From JACPLA01 sp964602055 (GTDB lineage Bacteria; Bacteroidota; Ignavibacteria; UBA10030): a DNA stretch of 6,390 nucleotides. The notes under the pieces were generated by a model. That model was not told where the DNA came from, ran no database searches, and worked only from the letters and a program-made list of their open reading frames with translations. The translations under genes and the position numbers were made by a program. The stretch lies in contig CAZRPU010000090.1 in NCBI GenBank assembly GCA_964602055.1, positions 1 through 6,390 of the forward strand, given 5' to 3'. This document shows positions 1 through 5,151 of the stretch, in pieces (the first letter of the stretch is position 1; each line of letters begins with the position of its first letter).

Positions 1-1644
1 AATTCGTTCAACATTTTCCGTCACGGTCTTTTCGGCCTTCCCTTTGCCACGACCACATTCTTTTCTCTGGCTGATTTCTTCACGCGCACCACGCCCGGAG
101 ATCCCAATTTCGTTGATCTGAGGGCCATGATCACTCCGAGTTCATCGCCGTTCAAGGGAGAAGACATCGATGTCGGCCAATTCTCCGTCTATGCGCAGGA
201 TGAATACCTTGTCTCGGAGAGTTTCAACCTCACGTACGGATTGCGTATGGACATGCCGATCTATATCACTCAGCCGGCCGCCAATCCTTATTCAACAGGA
301 TTGACCGCCCTGGATGAAAATGGCCGGCCGGAGAAGATTGACCAGAGCAAGCTCCCTGATGCGACACCGCTCCTTTCTCCGAGAGTGGGTTTCAACTACG
401 ACATGACCGGTGATCGTTCAACCCAGTTGAGGGGCGGCACGGGGCTCTTTACCGGTCGTCTTCCCTTTGTCTGGATAGGCAACATTATTTCCAATCCTGG
501 CGCCAATCCCAATATCCCGGCGCATTTAAGGTCCTTCGATGTCAATTCTGTCGTCTCTGATTTCAAATGGCCGCAGGTATGGAATACCAGTCTTGCTCTC
601 GACCACAAACTTCCGTGGGATGTCCTTGGTACCGTCGAGTTTGTGTACGGCAAGGACATCAACGCAATTTACGTACGGAATGCCGACTTGCGCGCGCCGG
701 TGAGATTGCTGCCCGATGGCCGGCCGTACTACGGCGGTGCCGGAGCGAACGAACTCAACGGAGCATTCGACGGCGGCATTTACGTTCTTGATAATACAAG
801 CGATGGCCATAATTTCAATGCAACGATCCAGCTACGGAAGCACTTCGAGTCGGGTCTCTCCACAAGCATCTCCTACAGCTATCTGACGGCGAAGAACCAG
901 ATGAAATCAACGGAAATTGCAAGCGTCCTGTGGGCGGAAAATCCTGTGAAGGGAAATCCGAACAAACCCGAGCTCAGCTATTCGGAGTTTGGCAACCGCC
1001 ACCGGTTCACCGGTGTTGCCACCTATCGCTATGTTTGGTCTGAGGATATGTCTACGACAATCGGGATTTTCGCGGAAATTGCCGAAGGGAACAGGTTTGC
1101 CGGCGCCGGCGGGAACAGGTATTCCTTTGTGTATGCAGGAGATGTGAATGGCGATGGGAACGCAGGAAATGATCTGATTTATATTCCCAAGAACCAGAGC
1201 GAGATTGACCTTGTTGCGTTTGGAGGTCCCGGAGGAACTGTTGCGGAACAATGGGCAGCACTCGACAAATTCATTCAACAGGACTCCTATCTTAATTCCC
1301 ATCGCGGACAGATTGCCGACAGGTTTGGATCAGTCAATCCATGGTTCATGAATATGGACCTGAAGATCCTCCAGGATTTCCGATTCATGATGGGTGGTGA
1401 GAGACATGGGATCCAGGTAAGTGTTGACATTCTGAATGTTCCTAACCTCTTGAACTCCAGCTGGGGCGTCAGAAAGAGCGCCACGTCGCTTGCAACATCT
1501 CCTCTGGTTTTCACCAACACGTTCAATACCAACGGCGGGCCGCAGTTCAATTTCAGGAATGCAGGCGTCAAAACGTTTGTGAGCGATCCCGGATTGAATT
1601 CACGGTGGCAGGCTCAGCTGGGCATTCGATACATTTTTAACTGA
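1..1644 (+). CDS. TonB-dependent receptor, Oar/carboxypeptidase-regulatory type, C-terminal part (5' end outside window)
   Basis: The reading frame is open from base 1 and ends with TGA at 1642-1644, giving 547 residues; the N-terminus, including any signal peptide, carboxypeptidase-like domain and plug, lies upstream. What is visible is outer-membrane beta-barrel: alternating aromatic/polar strands (for example FSVYAQDEYLVSESFNLTYG, near residues 62-81), a QLRGGTGLFTGR segment, an acidic Gly/Asn loop GDVNGDGNAGNDLIYIP (near residues 380-396), a late DILNVPNLLNSSWG strand and a C-terminal QLGIRYIFN ending in an aromatic pattern typical of barrel-assembly signals. Such receptors take up large substrates (siderophores, glycans, peptides) with energy from TonB-ExbBD. 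The substrate cannot be told, and no SusD-like partner follows; a terminator closes the gene. The first ATG at 127 is internal, since coding continues upstream of it. The family is firm; the subtype is inferred from barrel motifs. Confidence 0.9.
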   Translation, partial: NSFNIFRHGLFGLPFATTTFFSLADFFTRTTPGDPNFVDLRAMITPSSSPFKGEDIDVGQFSVYAQDEYLVSESFNLTYGLRMDMPIYITQPAANPYSTGLTALDENGRPEKIDQSKLPDATPLLSPRVGFNYDMTGDRSTQLRGGTGLFTGRLPFVWIGNIISNPGANPNIPAHLRSFDVNSVVSDFKWPQVWNTSLALDHKLPWDVLGTVEFVYGKDINAIYVRNADLRAPVRLLPDGRPYYGGAGANELNGAFDGGIYVLDNTSDGHNFNATIQLRKHFESGLSTSISYSYLTAKNQMKSTEIASVLWAENPVKGNPNKPELSYSEFGNRHRFTGVATYRYVWSEDMSTTIGIFAEIAEGNRFAGAGGNRYSFVYAGDVNGDGNAGNDLIYIPKNQSEIDLVAFGGPGGTVAEQWAALDKFIQQDSYLNSHRGQIADRFGSVNPWFMNMDLKILQDFRFMMGGERHGIQVSVDILNVPNLLNSSWGVRKSATSLATSPLVFTNTFNTNGGPQFNFRNAGVKTFVSDPGLNSRWQAQLGIRYIFN

Positions 1645-1669
1645 TTGAAAAGCGAATCGTGAAGCAAAC

Positions 1670-1704
1670 GCCCGGGCCGATTTTCGAGCCCGGGCTTTTC
1701 TTTC
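1670..1704 (+). terminator. Intrinsic terminator after the TonB-dependent receptor
   Basis: GCCCGGGC at 1670-1677 pairs perfectly with GCCCGGGC at 1688-1695, with a 10-base loop, and is followed by a T-rich run (TTTTCTTTCT). It lies 25 bases after the receptor stop codon and separates that gene from the tRNA downstream. Confidence 0.9.
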
Positions 1705-1738
1705 TCCTCTCCAACGCCCGGCACCCTTCAAGAACTCG

Positions 1739-1769
1739 TTGAAAATAGGGACGATTTTCGATATCTTTG
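1739..1769 (+). promoter_or_regulatory. Promoter for tRNA-Ser(UGA), Bacteroidota-type
   Basis: TTGAAA (1739-1744) is followed after 17 bases by TATCTT (1762-1767). Read with the Bacteroidota consensus, this is TTG, 20 bases, then TATCTTTG, which matches the TAnnTTTG element exactly. Transcription would start near 1775, giving a 5' leader of about 55 bases before the mature tRNA. It sits just after the receptor terminator, as expected for a new unit. Confidence 0.65.
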
Positions 1770-1829
1770 TCTTACCTGAAATCTGCGTTGGCTGGGAATG
1801 GGAAGTATCCATCAAAATCAGATTGCAGA

Positions 1830-1912
1830 GGAGAGCTGGCAGAACGGCTATTGCACCAGTCTTGAAAACTGGCGTCCGCAAGGACTTGGGGGTTCGAATC
1901 CCTCGCTCTCCG
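1830..1912 (+). tRNA. tRNA-Ser, anticodon UGA
   Basis: A full cloverleaf can be folded. The acceptor stem is GGAGAGC (1830-1836) with GCTCTCC (1905-1911); the D-arm spans 1839-1854; the anticodon stem is CCAGT/ACTGG (1856-1860, 1868-1872) with anticodon TGA at 1863-1865. A long variable arm (GTCC/GGAC around 1874-1885) follows, then the T-arm with TTCGAAT at 1893-1899. The long variable arm and discriminator G (1912) are serine identity features. It decodes UCA and, by wobble, other UCN codons. The 3' CCA is not encoded (CTT follows), so it would be added by CCA nucleotidyltransferase. No terminator follows, so the transcript may continue into the lipoprotein gene. Confidence 0.96.
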
Positions 1913-1916
1913 CTTA

Positions 1917-1948
1917 TTTGACTTTCTGGGCGAAAACACCAATCTTGT
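1917..1948 (+). promoter_or_regulatory. Possible promoter of the lipoprotein gene
   Basis: TTTGAC (1917-1922) lies just after the tRNA, and 20 bases after TTTG comes AATCTTGT (1941-1948). This is the same geometry as the other promoters here, but the first base of the downstream element is A instead of T and its last two bases also depart from the consensus. A start near 1954 would give a leader of about 40 bases. Read-through from the tRNA promoter is the alternative. Confidence 0.4.
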
Positions 1949-1980
1949 CTTCCCATTTCCCCACTAACGCTGGCTCCAGC

Positions 1981-1987
1981 AAAGGAG
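1981..1987 (+). promoter_or_regulatory. Ribosome-binding site fixing the lipoprotein start
   Basis: AAAGGAG lies five bases before the ATG at 1993. It decides the start codon against an in-frame ATG at 1798, which would translate through the tRNA gene. Confidence 0.85.
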
Positions 1988-1992
1988 TAGCC

Positions 1993-2631
1993 ATGAAGTA
2001 TTCAATTGTTTCACGCGCAATGATCGCTTTTGTGCTTGCGACGATCGCAGGCTGTTCAAGCCCTGATCCGGCCGAAACGATGAAGCCGCTGAACGAGACC
2101 TATGTCGCTGTCTGGAACGGCGCTGATCCTTCAGCTCTTGATGGGATCGTTGATGTGAACTTCGTTCGGCACCTTAACTCGGTTTCGACAGCGAGCCTCG
2201 ATTCCCTGAAGAGTCGGATCGCCATGATCAGAGCCACATATCCCGATTTTACAGTGGCTATAAATGGTCAGATGTATATGAAAGAAGGATCCGTCGCACG
2301 GTTCACCTTCACGGGAACCCATTCCGGAAGAGGAGCAGCTTCGTTGGCGGGGAAAAAGATAAGAGTTTCGGGACAAAGCATGATTCGTGTCGCCGATGGC
2401 AAGATCGCCGAAGAATGGGTGACAACGGAAGATCTGACTTTGCTGACTCAGCTTGGATACACCATCACACCTCCTGCCAAGCCCCGAGAGGCCGCCAAGA
2501 AGGGATCAACGCCTTCAAAGAAAGGAGCAACTGCGGTCAAGAGTTCCAAAACGACTGCAACGAAGAAACCAGCGGCTGCGAAAACAACGAAGAAGGCACC
2601 CGCAAAGAAGGCGACGACAAAAAAGAACTAA
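1993..2631 (+). CDS. Lipoprotein with SnoaL/ester-cyclase-like domain and lysine-rich C-terminal tail
   Basis: The 212-residue product starts with a lipoprotein signal: MKYSIVSR, a hydrophobic core, then the lipobox IAGC with the lipidated cysteine at residue 21. Residues 27-158 resemble the small SnoaL-like/NTF2-fold ester-cyclase family. Supporting features are an N-terminal helix (LNETYVAVWNGAD), a YPDFTVAINGQM strand, VARFTFTGTHSG, and the closing pattern ADGKIAEEWVTTEDLTLLTQLG (in two pieces, residues 134-155), which in this family often reads DGKI.E.W...D...LLQQLG. The fold is a cone-shaped alpha+beta barrel, so a small-molecule binding or hydrolase role is possible, but the substrate is unknown. 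Residues 161-212 are low-complexity, with 16 lysines among Ala, Thr, Pro and Ser and one acidic residue, like histone H1 or AlgP tails. The start is set by AAAGGAG at 1981 and the signal peptide. A terminator follows, so it is probably monocistronic or co-transcribed with the tRNA. Lipoprotein status is firm; the domain call is moderately sure. Confidence 0.75.
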   Translation: MKYSIVSRAMIAFVLATIAGCSSPDPAETMKPLNETYVAVWNGADPSALDGIVDVNFVRHLNSVSTASLDSLKSRIAMIRATYPDFTVAINGQMYMKEGSVARFTFTGTHSGRGAASLAGKKIRVSGQSMIRVADGKIAEEWVTTEDLTLLTQLGYTITPPAKPREAAKKGSTPSKKGATAVKSSKTTATKKPAAAKTTKKAPAKKATTKKN

Positions 2632-2653
2632 GCTACTTTCAAGAAGTTCCTTC

Positions 2654-2693
2654 AACGGGTCGGTCATTTTCAAAGGTCCGGCCCGTTTTCTTT
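2654..2693 (+). terminator. Intrinsic terminator after the lipoprotein gene
   Basis: AACGGGTCGG (2654-2663) pairs with CCGGCCCGTT (2678-2687) over ten base pairs including one G-U, with a 14-base loop, followed by TTTTCTTT. It lies 22 bases after the stop codon and isolates the cytochrome gene downstream. Confidence 0.88.
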
Positions 2694-2807
2694 ATCCCCC
2701 CCGCCCGCCGTTCTCCATTAGGAATGGTTCCTGCACGATATCCTTGTGGGCCTTTTGGTTATGCTCCGCTGTCGTGCAAGCAGCAACATGAGGATACGTT
2801 CACGCAG

Positions 2808-2835
2808 AAGGACTTGCATCGAGGAACAAGTCTTT
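2808..2835 (+). promoter_or_regulatory. Hairpin in the leader of the octaheme cytochrome gene
   Basis: AAGGACTTG (2808-2816) can pair with CAAGTCTTT (2827-2835), nine pairs with one G-U. The 10-base loop contains GAGGAA. It lies 34 bases before the chosen start. No T-run follows, so it is not a terminator; it could be an mRNA structure or a protein-binding inverted repeat. I found no convincing promoter between 2694 and 2808. A TATCCTTG at 2739-2746 resembles the downstream promoter element but lacks an upstream TTG at the right distance. Confidence 0.35.
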
Positions 2836-2859
2836 GCATTTTCCGCCATCCACAAACAT

Positions 2860-2863
2860 GGAG
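2860..2863 (+). promoter_or_regulatory. Ribosome-binding site deciding the cytochrome start
   Basis: GGAG lies six bases before the ATG at 2870. The in-frame TTG at 2834 and ATG at 2858 have poorer or badly spaced candidates. Starting at 2870 places a basic n-region (K4, R6, K9) directly before the hydrophobic segment, as expected of an export signal. Confidence 0.7.
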
Positions 2864-2869
2864 CATGTC

Positions 2870-4459
2870 ATGACAACCAAAGGGAGAATTGCAAAGCTTG
2901 CCTTCCTCATTCCGGGGATTCCATTGATTATTCTGGCAATCTATGCGGGGCGGGTGATTCCGGCGCCTGTCGAGGCAGAATCCAGGGCAGCCGTTGACGG
3001 CAAAGCATGCGTCGATTGCCACAGAAGCAACTCGCCCGCACTCGTCATGGAATGGGAACGATCACGACATGCCAAGGCCGGCATCGGATGTGTCGAGTGC
3101 CATTCCGCCAATGAAGGAGATGCCGATGCATGGATGCACCAGGGTGTGCGGATAGCAACACTTGTTACGCCGAAGGACTGCGGACAATGCCATGAAACCG
3201 AAGTGACAGAGTTTTCCCGAAGCCATCATGCAAAAGCGGGTCTGATCATCAACAGCCTCGACAATGTCCTTGCCGAGAAGGTCGCCGGCATGCCCTCGAA
3301 CAATGCCGACGCAGTCAACGGCTGCTGGCAGTGTCATGGGTCAATTGTGAAATTCGAGAGGGATGAGAAAGGGAATATCGTTACGACGGGAGAAGAGAAG
3401 AGGCCTGTCTTCGATTCCGATACATGGCCCAACAGCGGCATGGGAAGATTGAACCTTGACGGTTCTATGGGTTCGTGTCACGCGTGCCATTCAAGACACA
3501 GTTTTGAAGCCAAGATTTCCCGCTCGCCCGAAAACTGCGGCAAATGCCATATGGGACCGGATCACCCGCAGATCGAAATTTATAATGAGTCGAAGCACGG
3601 CATTGCTTTTTACGCCAATCGTCAGAACATGGCCCTGGACAAAGAGGGAAGCTGGGTTCTGGGGAAGGATTACTCCGCCGCACCAACCTGCGCAACGTGT
3701 CACATCAGCGCGTATATGACTCCCAACGGCGAATCAGTGGCAAATACCCACGATGTGGGAGAGAGAATCAGTTGGACCCTTCGCCCGGCAATCAGTAAGA
3801 AGCAAAACCTCGTTCTCTATGAAGACGGCTATAAAGAAGACGTTCCGGACGACAGGCCGATTCCTGCAATAGGCGCAGAGATTGCTACGACCGAAAAATA
3901 CGTCGAGAACGAGACTCTGAAGTCCCGCGTCGTGAACCGAAAAGTAAAAGAAATCGTGAAATGGACGGAGAGGAGAAACGCGATGAAGGGCGCTTGCCAG
4001 AACTGCCATCAGAGCGGATTCGTGGACAATTTCTACAAGCAATTCGATGATTTGGTGGACCTGTACAATGATAAGTTCGGCATACCGGCGACAAAAATGA
4101 TGGCAGATCTCACGGCAGACGGCATCTTGCGAAGCGAAGCGCCCTTCGAGCATGAGGTCCAATGGGTCTACTGGGAGTTATGGCATCATGAAGGACGCCG
4201 TGCGCGGCACGGGGCAAGCATGATGGGGCCCGACTACACGCACTGGCACGGCATGTATGAAGTTTCGAAACACTACTATATGAAGTTCCTTCCTTCGGTT
4301 ATCGAGGCAGCTGCAAAGAAAGGGGCAAAAATGGAAAAGAAATACAAGAAGGTCGTCACCGATCTTCTCAAGCGTGACGAACACAAATGGATGAAGGGCC
4401 TCAGTCCGAAGGAGGCAGAGGAACTGAGGAAAGCTTATCAGAAGAGGTATAATCAGTAA
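2870..4459 (+). CDS. hao: Octaheme cytochrome c, hydroxylamine oxidoreductase (HAO) family
   Basis: The 529-residue protein has a basic N-terminus and a hydrophobic segment (about residues 10-27), either a Sec signal peptide with possible cleavage after VEA36 or an uncleaved anchor. Eight CxxCH haem sites follow, with first cysteines at residues 47, 74, 104, 152, 203, 223, 274 and 376. The long gap before the eighth haem and the motifs MGPDHPQIEIYNESKHGI (228-245), WHHEGRRARHG (438-448) and MMGPDYTHWHG (451-461) are those of the HAO family. All eight sites are CxxCH; octaheme nitrite and tetrathionate reductases carry a CxxCK site instead. Canonical HAO oxidises hydroxylamine at a Tyr-crosslinked P460 haem, while relatives lacking the crosslink are proposed to reduce nitrite or hydroxylamine. 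The crosslinking Tyr cannot be assigned safely here; Tyr434 and Tyr456 are candidates. A lysine-rich helical tail (481-529) ends the protein. No HaoB, c554/cM552 or NapC/NrfH gene adjoins it. The family is firm; the reaction direction is unknown. Confidence 0.92.
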   Translation: MTTKGRIAKLAFLIPGIPLIILAIYAGRVIPAPVEAESRAAVDGKACVDCHRSNSPALVMEWERSRHAKAGIGCVECHSANEGDADAWMHQGVRIATLVTPKDCGQCHETEVTEFSRSHHAKAGLIINSLDNVLAEKVAGMPSNNADAVNGCWQCHGSIVKFERDEKGNIVTTGEEKRPVFDSDTWPNSGMGRLNLDGSMGSCHACHSRHSFEAKISRSPENCGKCHMGPDHPQIEIYNESKHGIAFYANRQNMALDKEGSWVLGKDYSAAPTCATCHISAYMTPNGESVANTHDVGERISWTLRPAISKKQNLVLYEDGYKEDVPDDRPIPAIGAEIATTEKYVENETLKSRVVNRKVKEIVKWTERRNAMKGACQNCHQSGFVDNFYKQFDDLVDLYNDKFGIPATKMMADLTADGILRSEAPFEHEVQWVYWELWHHEGRRARHGASMMGPDYTHWHGMYEVSKHYYMKFLPSVIEAAAKKGAKMEKKYKKVVTDLLKRDEHKWMKGLSPKEAEELRKAYQKRYNQ

Positions 4460-4514
4460 TCTGCCCTACGCGCCCCCTGTGGTAGCGAGTAGAGGAAAGG
4501 AAAGCATTTCTCCG

Positions 4515-4543
4515 GCGAACGCTCGAAGAAGGACGAGCTTCGC
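4515..4543 (+). promoter_or_regulatory. Strong hairpin downstream of the HAO gene
   Basis: GCGAA-C-GCTCG (4515-4525) pairs with CGAGC-TTCGC (4534-4543): ten base pairs, one bulged C, and an 8-base loop. A competing outer pairing joins CCGGCGAA (4512-4519) to TTTGCCGG (4545-4552). No proper T-run follows, so it may stabilise or process the 3' end of the HAO transcript, or terminate weakly. The stretch 4460-4514 holds nothing else I can support. Confidence 0.4.
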
Positions 4544-4555
4544 ATTTGCCGGATC

Positions 4556-4587
4556 TTTGCAATTTTGAAGCGTTTTCCATACATTTG
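4556..4587 (+). promoter_or_regulatory. Promoter for tRNA-Ser(GCU), Bacteroidota-type
   Basis: TTTG (4556-4559), 20 bases, then TACATTTG (4580-4587) matches the Bacteroidota consensus TTTG...TAnnTTTG at every defined base. Initiation would fall near 4594, about 33 bases before the mature tRNA. Confidence 0.75.
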
Positions 4588-4626
4588 AATCGTTGTTGCC
4601 GATTCAATGCGTCGTCGAATTCAGCC

Positions 4627-4718
4627 GGAGAGGTGGCCGAGTGGCTGAAGGCACAGGTTTGCTAAACCTGCATAGGGGGTAACCTCTATCGAGGGTTCGA
4701 ATCCCTCCCTCTCCGCCA
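4627..4718 (+). tRNA. tRNA-Ser, anticodon GCU, CCA encoded
   Basis: The acceptor stem GGAGAGG (4627-4633) pairs with CCTCTCC (4708-4714). The D-arm has the usual GTGGCTGAAGGC form. The anticodon stem CAGGT/ACCTG (4654-4658, 4666-4670) encloses anticodon GCT at 4661-4663. The variable arm is long: seven pairs of ATAGGGG with CCTCTAT, one of them G-U, closed by GTAA. The T-arm carries TTCGAAT at 4696-4702. Discriminator G is at 4715 and CCA is encoded at 4716-4718. It decodes AGC and AGU serine codons. With tRNA-Ser(UGA) upstream, the window holds two of the serine isoacceptors. Confidence 0.97.
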
Positions 4719-4751
4719 GCCGGTCCTGTTCGATTCAGCCGGCCTCTTCTT
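4719..4751 (+). terminator. Weak terminator candidate after tRNA-Ser(GCU)
   Basis: GCCGG (4719-4723) pairs with CCGGC (4739-4743), a short five-pair stem with a 15-base loop, followed by CTCTTCTTC. The stem is short and the tail is broken by C, so read-through into the next gene is likely. I found no separate promoter in 4744-4804. Confidence 0.35.
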
Positions 4752-4804
4752 CAGTCCTGAACCGTTGCGTCGAAGGCTGCATCAAACGGGTGAATGATCG
4801 CTTT

Positions 4805-4810
4805 GGAAAG
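4805..4810 (+). promoter_or_regulatory. Ribosome-binding site fixing the FmdB-family start
   Basis: GGAAAG lies six bases before the ATG at 4817. It supports that start over an in-frame GTG at 4790, which would add nine residues ahead of the conserved MPIFDYRC terminus. Confidence 0.7.
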
Positions 4811-4816
4811 ACTCTT

Positions 4817-5044
4817 ATGCCCATCTTTGATTATCGATGTTCTGATTGTGGAAGACTCTACGACATATTCCACAAGACTCGGGAACTCAGGGAAGATATT
4901 GCGTGTCCCGCGTGCGGTTCGCGCAGCTATCGGAAACTGATCTCCGCACCTGCAATGGTCTCTCGTTCTTCATCTCAGCAGGTAAGCTCTGCCGAAGCCT
5001 CATCGGAGAGTTGCTGCTGCGGTGGAGCGTGCGGAAGAAATTAG
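4817..5044 (+). CDS. FmdB-family zinc-ribbon protein
   Basis: This 75-residue protein begins MPIFDYRCSDCG, the family hallmark (usually MPxYEYxCxxCG). It has two Cys pairs, C8/C11 and C30/C33 (CPACGS), that should bind one zinc, followed by the conserved KLISAPA stretch at 40-46. The tail is Ser-rich and ends in a cysteine cluster, CCCGGAC (66-72), as in many members. The family is named after a putative regulator of methylotroph formamidase expression, but its function in most bacteria is unknown; the fold suggests nucleic-acid or protein binding, and the product should be cytoplasmic. It lies about 100 bases after tRNA-Ser(GCU) with no clear promoter, so co-transcription with the tRNA is possible. 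gltX follows after 124 bases with a promoter and terminator-like hairpin between, so a shared operon is doubtful. Confidence 0.88.
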   Translation: MPIFDYRCSDCGRLYDIFHKTRELREDIACPACGSRSYRKLISAPAMVSRSSSQQVSSAEASSESCCCGGACGRN

Positions 5045-5084
5045 CGTCTCACGAGAAGGCCCCCGCTGACAGAGTAGCCTCCTT

Positions 5085-5116
5085 TTTGCAATTCTTCATC
5101 CGTTTTCGTATCTTGG
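5085..5116 (+). promoter_or_regulatory. Candidate gltX promoter
   Basis: TTTG (5085-5088), 20 bases, then TATCTTGG (5109-5116) matches the Bacteroidota consensus with one mismatch. Read as a sigma-70 type it is TTGCAA, 17 bases, TATCTT. Initiation would fall near 5122-5124, directly at the foot of the hairpin at 5126. Confidence 0.5.
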
Positions 5117-5125
5117 CTTCGTTTG

Positions 5126-5148
5126 GGCGACGTGCAGTCGCCTTTTTT
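5126..5148 (+). terminator. Intrinsic terminator or attenuator just ahead of gltX
   Basis: GGCGAC (5126-5131) pairs perfectly with GTCGCC (5137-5142) around a 5-base loop, and six T residues follow at once (5143-5148). It ends only 20 bases before the gltX ATG. It may stop transcripts arriving from the FmdB-family gene, or act as a leader hairpin of gltX itself. Confidence 0.75.
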
Positions 5149-5151
5149 GTA

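Noticed and set aside
1798..1992. In-frame upstream extension of the lipoprotein gene from ATG 1798
   Set aside because: It would translate through the whole tRNA-Ser(UGA) gene. The ATG at 1993 has AAAGGAG at correct spacing and begins a proper lipoprotein signal peptide.
2834..2869. Upstream starts TTG 2834 and ATG 2858 for the HAO-family gene
   Set aside because: They would put MHFPPSTNMEHV before the basic n-region of the signal sequence. ATG 2870 has GGAG at six bases and gives a normal export signal. TTG 2834 cannot be fully excluded, because GAGGAA lies upstream of it.
2415..2873. Overlapping + strand reading frame across the lipoprotein tail, terminator and HAO leader
   Set aside because: It runs through a strong intrinsic terminator, has no ribosome-binding site, and its product has no recognisable family; it is a shadow of the lysine-rich tail.
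3734..4162. Minus-strand 142-codon frame opposite the HAO gene
   Set aside because: It lies wholly opposite a well-supported coding region and shows no family features or promoter.
2870..4459. Octaheme nitrite reductase (ONR) or tetrathionate reductase (OTR) identity
   Set aside because: Those families have one CxxCK haem site; all eight sites here are CxxCH and the C-terminal motifs are those of HAO.
1914..4626. Mobile island between the two serine tRNAs
   Set aside because: No integrase, transposase or phage gene is present, both tRNAs have complete 5' halves with their own promoters, and the repeat is explained by tRNA homology; kept only as a low-weight finding.
5056..5087. Terminator of the FmdB-family gene formed by AAGGC, GCCT and a T-run
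   Set aside because: The stem is only four pairs with a 16-base loop; the hairpin at 5126 is far better.
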